The notes: generated by a model not told the origin, from the letters alone. A stretch of 64,000 bases of DNA from CAWJJM01 sp963843275 (GCA_963843275.1 CAWJJM010000011.1:62001-126000); one strand, 5' to 3'. Shown: positions 1-9,133, numbered from the stretch's first letter. A program made the numbers and translations.

Positions 1-2225
1 CCCAGACCGCCGGCGTCACCGGCGGCTCCAACCCGAACGTGCTCGGCTCGACGCTCGGTGAGAACGCCTACTACGTCGACGGCATCACCACCACGGACCC
101 GGTCACCGCGACCTTCGGCACCAACTTCAACTTCGACGCCATCCAGGAGATCGCCCTGCACACCGGCGGCTTCGAGGCCGAGTACGGGCAGGCCACCGGA
201 GGCGTGGTGAACCTGATCACCAAGTCGGGCGGCAACCAGCTCTCCGGCACCGTCGACGCACGCTACCGGGACAACAGCCTCTACGAGTCGGGCGACCACT
301 TCGACCCGGACGCGCAGGAGACCAAGTTCCTCAACCCGTCCGCCACCCTGGGCGGGCCGATCCTGCGCGACAAGCTGTGGTTCTTCACCGCCTACGAGTA
401 CACCGACTCCCGCGCCACGCCGGCCGGCTCGCCGACCACCCGCAAGTTCGTGGGCAACTACTACCTGGGCAAGCTGACCTACCAGCTCAACGACAGCTGG
501 CGGCTGATCGGCAAGTACACCGGCGACCCGGCGGAGATCAACAACCAGAACGCCGGGCCGTTCGTCATGCCCGAGGCGACCTACTTCCAGGAGCAGGGCG
601 GCGACATCTTCCAGGCTGCGGTGGACGGCGTGCTGTCGCCCAGCCTGTTCTGGGACTTCAAGGCCGGCATCAACCGCCAGGAGCTGAACTCGTTCCCCGA
701 CGACCGGGACTTCACCTCGATCGGGCACTATGACACCGGGACCGGCGAGTCCTACGGCAACTACACCAACCGGCAGTACTCGAACCGCGACCGGGACGAG
801 TACAAGACCAGCCTGACCTGGTTCCTGGACGGCGTCGGCGGGTCGCACGAGATCAAGAGCGGCCTCGAGGTCAACGACCTGAGCTTCGGTTCGGAGAACT
901 ACACCACCGCCGGCGCCTCCTACACCGACCTCAACGGCGGCCCCTACCTGTTCTTCATCTCGCCCAACCCGGGACCCTCGGACTTCGACGGCGAAATCGA
1001 CACCGCCTACGTGCAGGACGCCTGGCGGATCAACCCGCGGCTGACAGCGAAGCTCGGCGTGCGCTACGACCAGGTGTCCTTCAACAACGACGCCGGCGAC
1101 AAGGTCGCGGACATGGACAAGGTCCAGCCGCGCCTCGGCCTCGCCTGGGACGTGAAGGGCGACGCGACGACGGTGGTCCGCGCTTCGGCCGGCCGCTTCA
1201 TGCACCCCAACGCGCTGACCCTGCCGAGCTTCGCGCGGGTCAACAGCGCGCCGTCGTTCCGCTATGTCTCCTGCAGCCGCTACTACCGCTCGATCGGCGG
1301 CCTCGACGACCCGTCGCAGTGTGACCTGTTCAGCGGTCAGTACTCCGCCGGCGGCTACACCGTCGACACCTGGCTGATGGACCCGGACGGGGTCGATCCC
1401 TACGGCTACTTCCTCTACGACGTGCAGGCCTCCGCGCCCTCCCGGATCGCGGACGGCTTGAAGCCCATGTACGCCGACGAGGTCGTGGTCGGGGTCGAGC
1501 ACGCCTTCGGTCCGCGCACCTCGCTCGAGGTCTCCTACGTGGACAAAGAGACCAAGGACATCTTCGAGGACACCTGCAACGGCAACCTGCCGGCGGCGAG
1601 CCCCGACGCGGCGTGCGACTACTACGTGATGGCGAACCTCCCCGGCTTGAAGCGGGACTACCAGGGAGTGATCACCCGCTTCGAGACCCGTCCCACCGAC
1701 CGCCTGCACTTCATCGCGTCGTACACCTACTCGGACTCGAAGACGAGCGTGGGCTACACCCAGAACTCCTTCACCGACTTCGACTTCTACCCCTTCGACT
1801 TCGTCAACCGGTACGGTCTCAGCGAGGCCCACCACCACGTCAAGGTCAACGGCTACGTGCAGCTCCCCTGGCAGCTCACCGCCGGCGTCAACGCGTTCTG
1901 GACCTCCGCCTACCCGTGGACGCCGCTCACCAACCAGTACAACGGGGAAGGCCACCCCTACGGCGGCAACTACGTCTACGCCGAACCGCGGGGCAGCCGC
2001 AAAGGGTGGGAGAACTACCAGCTCGACGTCGAGCTGCGCAAGGGCTTCACCTTCGGCGACACACGGGCGCAGCTCATCGGCACCGTGCTGAACGTGCTCA
2101 GCAGCGAGCAGCCGACCAACCAGTGCAGCCTGGTCCAGGGATGCAGCGGCGGCCTCCAGCTCGGCGACCCCACCGCGTGGCAGACGCCGCGTCGCTACGA
2201 GGCGGGGGTGCGGCTGGAGTTCTAG
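1..2225 (+). CDS. TonB-dependent receptor, Oar-like, 5' truncated by window edge
   Basis: Outer-membrane beta-barrel receptor for TonB-energised uptake; the substrate cannot be told from sequence. The open frame runs in from the left edge (first full codon at base 3), so the signal peptide, the usual carboxypeptidase-like N-terminal domain and part of the plug are outside the window. The visible plug end has the family pattern YYVDGI, then FDAIQEI, then GFEAEYGQATGGVVNLITKSG, followed by about 650 residues rich in aromatic beta strands. It ends in Phe, the usual C-terminal outer-membrane assembly signal. Oar-like receptors are abundant in Acidobacteriota and Myxococcota. It is followed by a strong terminator, so it is the last gene of its unit. 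Confidence 0.9.
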   Translation, partial: QTAGVTGGSNPNVLGSTLGENAYYVDGITTTDPVTATFGTNFNFDAIQEIALHTGGFEAEYGQATGGVVNLITKSGGNQLSGTVDARYRDNSLYESGDHFDPDAQETKFLNPSATLGGPILRDKLWFFTAYEYTDSRATPAGSPTTRKFVGNYYLGKLTYQLNDSWRLIGKYTGDPAEINNQNAGPFVMPEATYFQEQGGDIFQAAVDGVLSPSLFWDFKAGINRQELNSFPDDRDFTSIGHYDTGTGESYGNYTNRQYSNRDRDEYKTSLTWFLDGVGGSHEIKSGLEVNDLSFGSENYTTAGASYTDLNGGPYLFFISPNPGPSDFDGEIDTAYVQDAWRINPRLTAKLGVRYDQVSFNNDAGDKVADMDKVQPRLGLAWDVKGDATTVVRASAGRFMHPNALTLPSFARVNSAPSFRYVSCSRYYRSIGGLDDPSQCDLFSGQYSAGGYTVDTWLMDPDGVDPYGYFLYDVQASAPSRIADGLKPMYADEVVVGVEHAFGPRTSLEVSYVDKETKDIFEDTCNGNLPAASPDAACDYYVMANLPGLKRDYQGVITRFETRPTDRLHFIASYTYSDSKTSVGYTQNSFTDFDFYPFDFVNRYGLSEAHHHVKVNGYVQLPWQLTAGVNAFWTSAYPWTPLTNQYNGEGHPYGGNYVYAEPRGSRKGWENYQLDVELRKGFTFGDTRAQLIGTVLNVLSSEQPTNQCSLVQGCSGGLQLGDPTAWQTPRRYEAGVRLEF

Positions 2226-2279
2226 GCCCTTCCAGGGCAACAACCGCGGTGCGACCCGTGCCGCCCGCGGCTCTCCCGA

Positions 2280-2313
2280 GGCCCCGGCCACCCCGGCCGG
2301 GGCCCTTTTTTTT
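2280..2313 (+). terminator. Rho-independent terminator of the TonB receptor gene
   Basis: A perfect 10-bp GC stem (GGCCCCGGCC at 2280-2289 with GGCCGGGGCC at 2295-2304) closes a 5-nt ACCCC loop and is followed after one C by eight consecutive T (2306-2313). It lies 55 bases after the receptor stop codon. It is the only textbook intrinsic terminator I see in the window. Confidence 0.93.
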
Positions 2314-2403
2314 CCGCCCTCACCCGCCGGCTGCACTACGATAGGGACGGGTGCGCGGCCGGCGCCGCGCGCGCCACCGTCACCGCAACCGGAGAAGCGC
2401 AGC

Positions 2404-2673
<270 letters not shown>

Positions 2674-2704
2674 ACCGGCGGTGGACCCGCGCGGAGCGCA
2701 AGCG

Positions 2705-3079
2705 ATGAGGACCATCGCGGTCATCGGTGCGTCGAGCGACCGGCGCAAGTACGGCAACAAGTGTGTCCGCGCCTACCAGCAGGCCGGCTGGCGGGTCTTC
2801 CCCGTCAATCTGACGGAGAGCGAGGTCGAGGGCGAGCCGGTCCACCGGCGGGTCGGCGACGTGCCGGTCGATCTCGACGTGATCGCCCTCTACCTGCCGC
2901 CCCCGCGCACGCGGCGGGTGCTGCCGGAGATCGCCGCCAAGGGGGCCCGCGAAGCGGTCTTCTTCAACCCCGGCAGCTACGACGCCGGAGTCCTCGCCGC
3001 GGCCCGGGAGCTGGGGATCGCGGCGCGGCCGGACTGCGCGATCGTGGCGATCGGCCTGTCGCCCGCGCAGTTCCCCTGA
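2705..3079 (+). CDS. CoA-binding domain protein (YccU-like)
   Basis: A 124-residue single-domain Rossmann protein of the CoA_binding_2 family. The N-terminus IAVIGASSDRRKYGNK is the dinucleotide/CoA-binding loop, and later strands carry the family features YLPPPR and the conserved FNPGSY. The same fold forms the CoA domain of succinyl-CoA synthetase, but the stand-alone proteins have no firm function. I chose the ATG at 2705 because CGGAG lies 8 bases upstream and the fold begins at once; an in-frame start at 2681 adds only eight unrelated residues. Confidence 0.85.
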   Translation: MRTIAVIGASSDRRKYGNKCVRAYQQAGWRVFPVNLTESEVEGEPVHRRVGDVPVDLDVIALYLPPPRTRRVLPEIAAKGAREAVFFNPGSYDAGVLAAARELGIAARPDCAIVAIGLSPAQFP

Positions 3080-3098
3080 CGGCCGGCCGGCGCCCGGC

Positions 3099-3629
3099 TC
3101 AGGACTTCGGCGGGGTGCGGAGCACGTCGCGGACGTCGTTCCAGGCGGACCGCGCCTCGACGTACTCGCGGTGGGAGAAGTCGAGCTCGCTGGAGATCTG
3201 GCGGATCTGGGCCTCCTCCGCCGAGGAGATGCCACCGTCCGCCGCGGCCACGGCGAACAGGCACTCGAGCAGCTCGCGGCGCTCTTCCGGGCCGGCGAGG
3301 CCGGCGAACTCGCGGGTGACGAGGAAGTTCTCGGTGCCGCCGAAGAGCCGGCTCTGCGCCTTGGCGATCTGCACCGCCAGCACCGCCTGGTCCTCGGGGA
3401 GCTTGCCGTGGCGGCGCACGATCTCCTCCATCTCCCCGGTCTCCTCGGCGCTGATGTCGAGGTCGGCGTTGGCCACCCGCGACAGGATGTAGGCGAACGC
3501 GGCGACGAAGCGCGCCCGCTCGGGCGGCAGGGCCTCGAGCCGGGCGACGATCTTGCGCACCGTCTCGGTGTCGCCGGTGGCGCTCGTCGCCGCGCCGCCG
3601 CCCAGTCCCAGTCTGTGGAGCAGGTTCAT
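3099..3629 (-). CDS. TerB-like protein
   Basis: A 176-residue helical protein resembling the TerB / TerB-like fold. It has two similar halves, each with an acidic loop (DLDISAEE and DGGISSAEE) that in TerB binds metal, spaced by helices with alternating Leu/Ala. Family members occur in stress-response contexts, but the role of lone copies is unknown. The start is the ATG at 3629; a longer frame exists upstream but lacks family similarity. A -10-like TATGAT lies only 6 bases before the ATG and no Shine-Dalgarno is visible, so the mRNA may be leaderless. Convergent with the CoA-binding gene. Confidence 0.75.
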   Translation of the reverse strand: MNLLHRLGLGGGAATSATGDTETVRKIVARLEALPPERARFVAAFAYILSRVANADLDISAEETGEMEEIVRRHGKLPEDQAVLAVQIAKAQSRLFGGTENFLVTREFAGLAGPEERRELLECLFAVAAADGGISSAEEAQIRQISSELDFSHREYVEARSAWNDVRDVLRTPPKS

Positions 3630-3635
3630 CGTCCG

Positions 3636-3641
3636 ATCATA
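3636..3641 (-). promoter_or_regulatory. -10-like element placed for a leaderless transcript
   Basis: On the minus strand this reads TATGAT, ending 6 bases before the ATG of the TerB-like gene. A start site about 7 bases downstream of a -10 box would put transcription start at the ATG. No convincing -35 is seen. Confidence 0.45.
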
Positions 3642-3668
3642 GCGGGCGGCGGGGCGCGGGCCATCGCG

Positions 3669-3674
3669 TAGACT
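3669..3674 (+). promoter_or_regulatory. -10-like TAGACT ahead of the GNAT-to-lipoprotein operon
   Basis: TAGACT in the context GCGTAGACTCGC, 47 bases before the GNAT start. The same core with the same flanking CTAGACTCGC appears ahead of the UbiD gene at 17958. It is divergent from the element at 3636, so both promoters share about 30 bases. Confidence 0.4.
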
Positions 3675-3721
3675 CGCCCGACATCGCCCCTGACCCGACA
3701 CCCGAGGGAGACCCGAGCCGG

Positions 3722-4171
3722 ATGAGGATCCGCCCGCTGACCGTGCGCGACGCCGCCGCGGTGACCGCCCTGGCGGCGGAGCTGGGCTACCCGGCCGCGG
3801 CAGGCAGCGTGGCGCATCGGTTGGCCGCGGCGATCGCCGACGGCGGCCAGCTCGCCCTGGGGGCGGAGGACGAGGACGGGCGCCTGGTCGCGTGGCTCCA
3901 CGCCTCCCGGGCGCCCCGCCTGCAGTCGCCGCCGCAGGTCGAGATCACCGCCCTGGTGGTCGCGGCGCCCCGGCGCGGCCAGGGGATCGGCGCGGCGCTG
4001 GTGGCGGCCGCCGAGCGCTGGGCGCGGCAACGCGGCGCCGCCGAGCTGCGGGTGCGCAGCCGCAGCGAGCGGGCCGGCGCCCACCGCTTCTACCGCCGGG
4101 CCGGCTTCCGCGCCCTCAAGACGCAGCAGGTCTTCGTCCGCGACCTCGGGCCCGAGGAGCCCGCGGAGTGA
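3722..4171 (+). CDS. GNAT family N-acetyltransferase
   Basis: A 149-residue GCN5-related acetyltransferase. The acetyl-CoA pyrophosphate loop is visible as RRGQGIGAAL (motif A, about residues 84-93) and the C-terminal part has the usual HRFYRRAGF before the last strand. The substrate is unknown. The stop TGA overlaps the GTG start of the next gene (GTGA at 4168-4171), so it opens a seven-gene run that continues to 9519. No good Shine-Dalgarno precedes the ATG. Confidence 0.9.
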   Translation: MRIRPLTVRDAAAVTALAAELGYPAAAGSVAHRLAAAIADGGQLALGAEDEDGRLVAWLHASRAPRLQSPPQVEITALVVAAPRRGQGIGAALVAAAERWARQRGAAELRVRSRSERAGAHRFYRRAGFRALKTQQVFVRDLGPEEPAE

Positions 4172-5478
4172 CCACCCGCCACCGGCCGGTCGCCCGCCGC
4201 GAGATCTTCGGCTGGGCGATGTTCGACTTCGCCAACAGCTCGTACACCACCGTCATCGTCACCGTCGCCTACAGCGTCTACTTCACCCGCCTGGTCGCGC
4301 CGCCGGGGCGTGGCGACCTGCTGTGGGGGGTCGGCGTCCTGGTGAGCAACGCGCTGGTGGTGGTGCTGTCGCCGCTGGTCGGGGCGGTGGCCGACGACTC
4401 CGGCCGCAAGAAGCTCTTCCTCTTCGTCAGCTACGCCGGCTGCGTCGCCGGCACCGCCGCCCTCTGGTGGGTCCGTCCCGGCGCCGTCGTCCTCGGGCTG
4501 GCGCTCTTCGTGGTCTCCAACATCGCCTACTCCTTCGGCGAGAACTTCGCCGGCGCCTTCCTGCCCGAGATCTCCACCCCCGACAACATCGGCCGCATCT
4601 CGGGCTTCGGCTGGGGGCTGGGGTACTTCGGCGGCCTCTTCGCCCTGCTCGCCGTCTACCCGCTGCTCGCCGGCGACTTCGTGGCCGCCAACGTCGGGCC
4701 GCTGCGCTGGGCCTGGGTGGTGACGGCGGCGTTCTTCGGCATCGCCGCCATCCCCACCTTCGTACTGCTGCAGGAACGGGCGCCCCGCGGCCCTTCCCGC
4801 ACCCTCGCCGAGCACGCCCGGATGGGCTACGCGCGGCTGGCGGAGACGCGGCGGGCGATCGGCCGCTTCCGCCAGCTCGCCCGCTTCCTGGCCGTCTTCT
4901 TCGTCTTCACCTGCGGCCTGGCGGCGGTCATCTACTTCTCGGCGATCTACGCCAGCCGCACCCTGGGCTTCGACGGCGGCGAGCTGATCGTCCTGTTCCT
5001 CGTCATCCAGATCTCGTCGGCCGCGGGCGCCCTCGGCTTCGGCTGGATCCAGGACCGGCTGGGGGCGATCCGCACCGTGCGCCTCACCCTGCTCCTCTGG
5101 CTCGCCGTGGTGGTGGCCGCCTACTTCGCCACCACCAAGCCCGCGTTCTGGGCCATCTCCCTCGTCGCCGGCCTGGGCATCGGCTCGCTGCAGTCGGCCT
5201 GCCGCGCCCTGGTGGGGCTCTTCTCGCCGGTCGAGAAGGCGGGCGAGTTCTTCGGCTTCTGGGGGCTGGCCGGCAAGGCGGCCTTCGCCGTCGGACCGTT
5301 CGCCTTCGGCGCCCTGTCGTCGGTCACCGGCTCGCAGCGCACGGCGATCCTGGCCACCGGCGCCTTCTTCCTGTTCGGCCTGGCGGGCCTGGCGTGGGTG
5401 GACGAGGCGGCGGGCCGCGCCGCCGCCGAGAGCTGGCGGCCCGCGGCGCCCCGGCCCGGCGGAGATGCCGCGGGCTGA
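4168..5478 (+). CDS. MFS permease of the UMF1 / Atg22-like family
   Basis: A 436-residue inner-membrane protein with about 12 hydrophobic segments. The N-terminus carries the family hallmark GWAMFDFANSSYTT, and the loop after helix 2 has a DDSGRKK MFS-type motif. Bacterial UMF1 proteins are transporters of unproven substrate; the yeast relative Atg22 releases amino acids from vacuoles. I chose GTG at 4168 because it overlaps the GNAT stop and places the hallmark near residue 12; the frame upstream lies inside the GNAT gene. The 3' end overlaps the acyltransferase gene by 14 bases. Confidence 0.88.
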   Translation: MTTRHRPVARREIFGWAMFDFANSSYTTVIVTVAYSVYFTRLVAPPGRGDLLWGVGVLVSNALVVVLSPLVGAVADDSGRKKLFLFVSYAGCVAGTAALWWVRPGAVVLGLALFVVSNIAYSFGENFAGAFLPEISTPDNIGRISGFGWGLGYFGGLFALLAVYPLLAGDFVAANVGPLRWAWVVTAAFFGIAAIPTFVLLQERAPRGPSRTLAEHARMGYARLAETRRAIGRFRQLARFLAVFFVFTCGLAAVIYFSAIYASRTLGFDGGELIVLFLVIQISSAAGALGFGWIQDRLGAIRTVRLTLLLWLAVVVAAYFATTKPAFWAISLVAGLGIGSLQSACRALVGLFSPVEKAGEFFGFWGLAGKAAFAVGPFAFGALSSVTGSQRTAILATGAFFLFGLAGLAWVDEAAGRAAAESWRPAAPRPGGDAAG

Positions 5479-6829
5479 GCGGGCGCTGGTCGCCCTCGAC
5501 CGGCGGATCCTGACGCTGTTCTTCCGCCGCATCGAGGTCGAGGGGATCGAGCGGGTGCCCGCCCGCGGCCCGCTGGTGCTGGTGGCCAACCACGTCAACG
5601 GCCTCGTCGACCCGATGCTGGTGCTCGGCACGCTGCCGCGGGTACCCCGCTTCCTCGGCAAGAGCACGCTGTGGGACATCGGGCCGCTGCGCCCCTTCCT
5701 GCGCTGGGCCGCGGTGATCCCCGTCCACCGCCCCGGCGACCCGGGGGCCGACCCGCGGCGCAACGCGGAGACCTTCGCCACCGCCGCCGGGGTGCTGGCG
5801 GCGGGCGGTGCGGTGGCGCTGTTCCCGGAGGGCCGCAGCCACAGCGAGCCCTCTCTGGTGCCCTTGAAGTCCGGCGCGGCGCGCATCGCGCTGGCAGGCG
5901 CGGCGGCGGGCGGCGACGTCCGGGTGCTGGCGGTCGGGCTCGTCTTCGACGCCAAGGAGCGCTTCCGCTCGCGGGCGTTGGTCGAGGTGGGGGTGCCGTT
6001 CGCCGTCGGCGAGGCGGTCGCCGGGAGCACCGGCACCGCCGCCGTGCGCCGGCTCACCGCGCGCATCGACGCGGCCCTCCGCGAGGTCACCGTGGGCTAC
6101 GACAGCTGGCGGCAGGCGCGCCGGGTGCGCCGCGCCGTGGCCCTGTACGAGGCCCCGGAGCCCGACCTGCCGCGACGGCCCCGGCTCGCTGCGCGGGCCG
6201 CCGCCGAGCGCGCCTTCGCGCGCGGTCACCGCGAGCTGGCGGCGCGCCACCCCGGACGGGTGGAGCGGGTGGCGGCGGCGGTCGACGCCTACGACCGCCT
6301 GCTGGCGACGGCGGGTCTGCGGGACGAGCAGGTCGCGGCGCGCTACCCGCTGCCGCCGGTGAGCCGCTTCCTGCGCCGCACCCTCGGCACGCTGGTGGTG
6401 CGCCTGCCGCTGGCGCTGGTCGGCACGGCGCTCAACGCCCCGCCCTACCAGGCCGTCGCGCTCGCCGCCCGCGCCGTCCGCTCCGCCGACCAGAAGGCGA
6501 CCTGGAAGGTCTTCGCCGCGCTGCTCCTCTACCCGGCGACCTGGGCCGCCGAGGCGGTCGCCGCCGGGGTGGCGGTGGGAGGCGCCGCCGGGCTCGCCGC
6601 CGCCGCCGGGGTCCTCCTGCTCGCCCCGCTCTCGGGCGTCTTCGCGCTCGGCTTCCACGACCGCAGCTCGCGCCTCTGGGAGGAGTCGCGCGCCGTCCTC
6701 GTGCTGCGCACCCGGCGGCGCTTCGCGGCCGAGCTGCGCGCCCGCCGCGCCGAGGTGCGGCGCCAGGTCGCGGAGCTCGTCGAGCTGCACGGCCGGGAGA
6801 GCGACGCCGCGTTAGAGTCGGAGCCATGA
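5465..6829 (+). CDS. 1-acylglycerol-phosphate acyltransferase-like protein (PlsC superfamily)
   Basis: A 454-residue membrane-associated acyltransferase. The catalytic block is NHVNGLVDP (His43, Asp49, an H-x5-D spacing as in eukaryotic-type glycerol-3-phosphate acyltransferases rather than the usual H-x4-D), followed by substrate-binding FPEG at 120-123. The C-terminal half is unusually long for PlsC (about 240 residues in bacteria) and has a hydrophobic hairpin near residues 350-395. It probably acylates glycerol-phosphate or lysophosphatidate. The downstream psd gene supports a phospholipid role. ATGA overlap with the next gene at 6826-6829. Confidence 0.85.
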   Translation: MPRAERALVALDRRILTLFFRRIEVEGIERVPARGPLVLVANHVNGLVDPMLVLGTLPRVPRFLGKSTLWDIGPLRPFLRWAAVIPVHRPGDPGADPRRNAETFATAAGVLAAGGAVALFPEGRSHSEPSLVPLKSGAARIALAGAAAGGDVRVLAVGLVFDAKERFRSRALVEVGVPFAVGEAVAGSTGTAAVRRLTARIDAALREVTVGYDSWRQARRVRRAVALYEAPEPDLPRRPRLAARAAAERAFARGHRELAARHPGRVERVAAAVDAYDRLLATAGLRDEQVAARYPLPPVSRFLRRTLGTLVVRLPLALVGTALNAPPYQAVALAARAVRSADQKATWKVFAALLLYPATWAAEAVAAGVAVGGAAGLAAAAGVLLLAPLSGVFALGFHDRSSRLWEESRAVLVLRTRRRFAAELRARRAEVRRQVAELVELHGRESDAALESEP

Positions 6830-7680
6830 GCGAGTCGGTCACCCCGGGACGCGGCTGGCCGCGCGTCCTGGCGCGGCTCGAGCGCGGCACCATCCTCGTC
6901 GCCGGCCCCCCGGGCAGCGGCAAGACGACGCTGGCGCGCTGGCTGCTCGGCCAGCTCGACCGCGGCCTCGACCGCGTGGCCCTGGTCGACTGCGACCCCG
7001 GACAGACGACGATCGGCGTCCCCGGCTGCCTGGGGATGGCGCTGACCGCCCCCTGGGAAGCGCCGGCGGCGCAGTGGTTCGTCGGCGCCACGACCCCCGC
7101 GGGGCACCTGCTCCCCGCGGTGGTGGGCGCGGCCCGCCTGGCCGAGCGGGCGCGGGCGCGCGGCGCCCAGGCGGTGCTGCTCGACACCAGCGGCATGGTG
7201 GAGGGGGCGGTGGCGCGCCTGCTCCACTACCACCTCGCGGTGGCCGTGGGCGCCGACCAGGTGGTGCTGATCGACGGCGGCGCGGGCGGCGCCGCCCTCG
7301 CCGAGCTGCTCGCCGCCGAAGGGCGCCGGGTCGAACGGCTCGCCCCGGCGGCCGGCGCCCGGGACCGCTCCCGCGGCGCCCGCCGCGCCCACCGGGAGGG
7401 GCGCTTCGCGGCCCATCTCGCCGGCGCCCGCACCCGGTACTTCTCGCCGCGCCGCTTCGTCGGGCCCGAGTGGCGCTACGGCGACCACGCCGGGCTGCGC
7501 CCCGGCGTCGCCCTCGGGCTGCTCGACGACGAGGGGTTCTGCCTCGGCCTCGGGGTGGTCGAGGAGGTGCACGCCGACCGGGTGGCGGTGCGGACGCCGG
7601 TCACCGAAGTGCCGGTGGGGAGGCTCCAGGTGGGCAGCTTCCGTCTCCACCCCGAAGGCCGCGAGCTGGACGGGGAGTGA
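6826..7680 (+). CDS. Clp1/NOL9-like P-loop polynucleotide kinase
   Basis: A 284-residue protein with Walker A GPPGSGKTT at residues 27-35 and the Clp1-family signature DCDPGQTTIGVPG just after strand 2. A later LLDTSGMVEG matches the DTxG motif of the same family. Clp1, Grc3/NOL9 and archaeal relatives phosphorylate 5'-OH RNA or DNA ends. Only the kinase domain plus a short C-terminal beta domain is present. It sits between an acyltransferase and psd in a lipid-synthesis operon, which does not explain the job. RNA repair or ribosomal RNA trimming is possible from the family, but not shown. Confidence 0.8.
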   Translation: MSESVTPGRGWPRVLARLERGTILVAGPPGSGKTTLARWLLGQLDRGLDRVALVDCDPGQTTIGVPGCLGMALTAPWEAPAAQWFVGATTPAGHLLPAVVGAARLAERARARGAQAVLLDTSGMVEGAVARLLHYHLAVAVGADQVVLIDGGAGGAALAELLAAEGRRVERLAPAAGARDRSRGARRAHREGRFAAHLAGARTRYFSPRRFVGPEWRYGDHAGLRPGVALGLLDDEGFCLGLGVVEEVHADRVAVRTPVTEVPVGRLQVGSFRLHPEGRELDGE

Positions 7681-7685
7681 GCGCC

Positions 7686-8660
7686 ATGGACGACCCCCGG
7701 CGCGACCGCGGCCCGGTGACGCGCGGCGCCGGCCCCGCCGACCTGCTGCGCGCCGGCCTGCAGGTGCCGCTCCCCCAGCACCTCCTGTCGCGGCTCGTCT
7801 TCCACCTCACCCGCAGCCGCTCGCGCTGGCTCTCCGCGCTGCTGATCCGCACCGTGGTCCGCCTCTACCGGGTGGACCTCGACGAGGCGCTCGAGCCGGA
7901 CCCCGCCGCCTACCCGACCTTCAACGACTTCTTCACCCGGCCGCTGCGCCCCGGCGCCCGCCCGCTCGCCGGCGGCGAGGACACCGTGGTGTCGCCGGTC
8001 GACGGCGTGGTCAGCCAGGCCGGGTCGATCGACGGCGGCCGGATCTTCCAGGCCAAGGGCCACCACTTCACCGTCGAGGAGCTGCTCGGCGGCGACCCGG
8101 CGCCGGGCGGAGCCCTTCCGCGGCGGCGCCTTCGCCACCCTGTACCTGTCGCCGCGCGACTACCACCGGGTCCACATGCCGCTCGCCGGCCGCCTGCTCG
8201 AGACCGTCCACGTCCCCGGCCGCCTGTTCTCGGTCGACGCCCGCACCACCCGCGCGGTGCCGCGGCTGTTCGCCCGCAACGAGCGGGTGGCGGCGTTGTT
8301 CGACTCCAGCGCCGGGCCCGCTGGCGGTGGTGCTCGTCGGAGCGCTGATGGTCGGCGCCATCGAGACCGTGTGGCAGGGCCTCGTGACGCCGCCGCGCGG
8401 CCGCCGGGTGCGCCGCTGGGACCACCGCGACGAGGGCGTGCGGCTCGCCCGCGGGGCGGAGCTCGGCCGTTTCGCGATGGGCTCGACGGTGATCGTGCTG
8501 TGCGCCGCCGGTCGGGTGCGCTGGGTCCCGGGGCTGCTCCCCGAGGCGGTGGTGCGCCTGGGACAGGCGATCGGGAACACGCTCCCCGCGGCGGCGGTTG
8601 CGGGGGACGAGGGCGGCCCCCCCCCGAGAACCGACCGGGCCGCCGGGAGGAGCCACGTGA
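7686..8660 (+). pseudogene. psd: Phosphatidylserine decarboxylase, three apparent +1 frameshifts
   Basis: Makes phosphatidylethanolamine from phosphatidylserine at the inner membrane. Similarity moves through all three frames: FNDFFTRPLRPGARP and SPVDG in frame 1 up to about 8099; LYLSPRDYHRVHMP to LFDSSAGP in the next frame (8101-8319); then LVGALMVGAIETVW and the self-cleavage motif MGST (usual LGST) in the third (8321 on). Dropping one base near 8100, one in GGGCCCG at 8314-8320 and one from the nine-C run at 8617-8625 restores a 324-residue protein ending at TGA 8658-8660, overlapping the msrA GTG. That neat fit suggests sequencing errors; real decay is the alternative. Confidence 0.85.
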
Positions 8661-9133
8661 CCACCGAGACCGCGACCTTCGCCGCCGGCTGCTTCTGGGG
8701 CGTCGAGGAGGCCTTCCGCCAGATCCCCGGAGTGCTCGCCACCGAGGTGGGCTACACCGGCGGCTCGCTCGACCGGCCCGGATACCGCGACGTGTGCAGC
8801 GGCCGCACCGGGCACGCGGAGGCGGTGCGGGTGGAGTTCGACCCCGGGAGGGTGACCTACGGCGAGCTTCTCGACGTCTTCTGGCGCAACCACGACCCGA
8901 CCCAGGTCGACCGCCAGGGACCCGACGTCGGCAGCCAGTACCGCTCGGAGATCTTCGTCCACGACGCCGAGCAGGAGCGCGTCGCCCGCGCCTCGAAGGC
9001 CGCCGAGGAGGCCAGCGGCCGGCACCGCCGCCCGGTGGCCACCCGCATCTCGCCGGCCGCCACGTTCTGGCGCGCCGAGGACTACCACCAGCAGTACCTG
9101 GCCAAGCGGGGACAGAGCCATTGCGCCCTGTGA
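8657..9133 (+). CDS. msrA: Peptide-methionine (S)-S-oxide reductase MsrA
   Basis: Repairs methionine-S-sulfoxide in proteins using thioredoxin. 158 residues, normal for the family. The catalytic motif GCFWGVE begins at residue 11 (Cys12 is the sulfoxide-reducing cysteine), with GYTGG and GHAEAVRVEFDP downstream, and a likely resolving cysteine near the C-terminus (SHCAL). GTG at 8657 is supported by GGGAGGAG 5 bases upstream. The frame is open to the left into psd only because of a frameshift there, so it should not be read as a Psd-MsrA fusion. Its stop overlaps the GTG of the lipoprotein gene. Confidence 0.95.
   Translation: MTTETATFAAGCFWGVEEAFRQIPGVLATEVGYTGGSLDRPGYRDVCSGRTGHAEAVRVEFDPGRVTYGELLDVFWRNHDPTQVDRQGPDVGSQYRSEIFVHDAEQERVARASKAAEEASGRHRRPVATRISPAATFWRAEDYHQQYLAKRGQSHCAL

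Noticed and set aside
8327..9133. A Psd-MsrA fusion protein
   Set aside because: The frame is open only because a nine-C run hides the psd stop; msrA has its own strong ribosome binding site and GTG.
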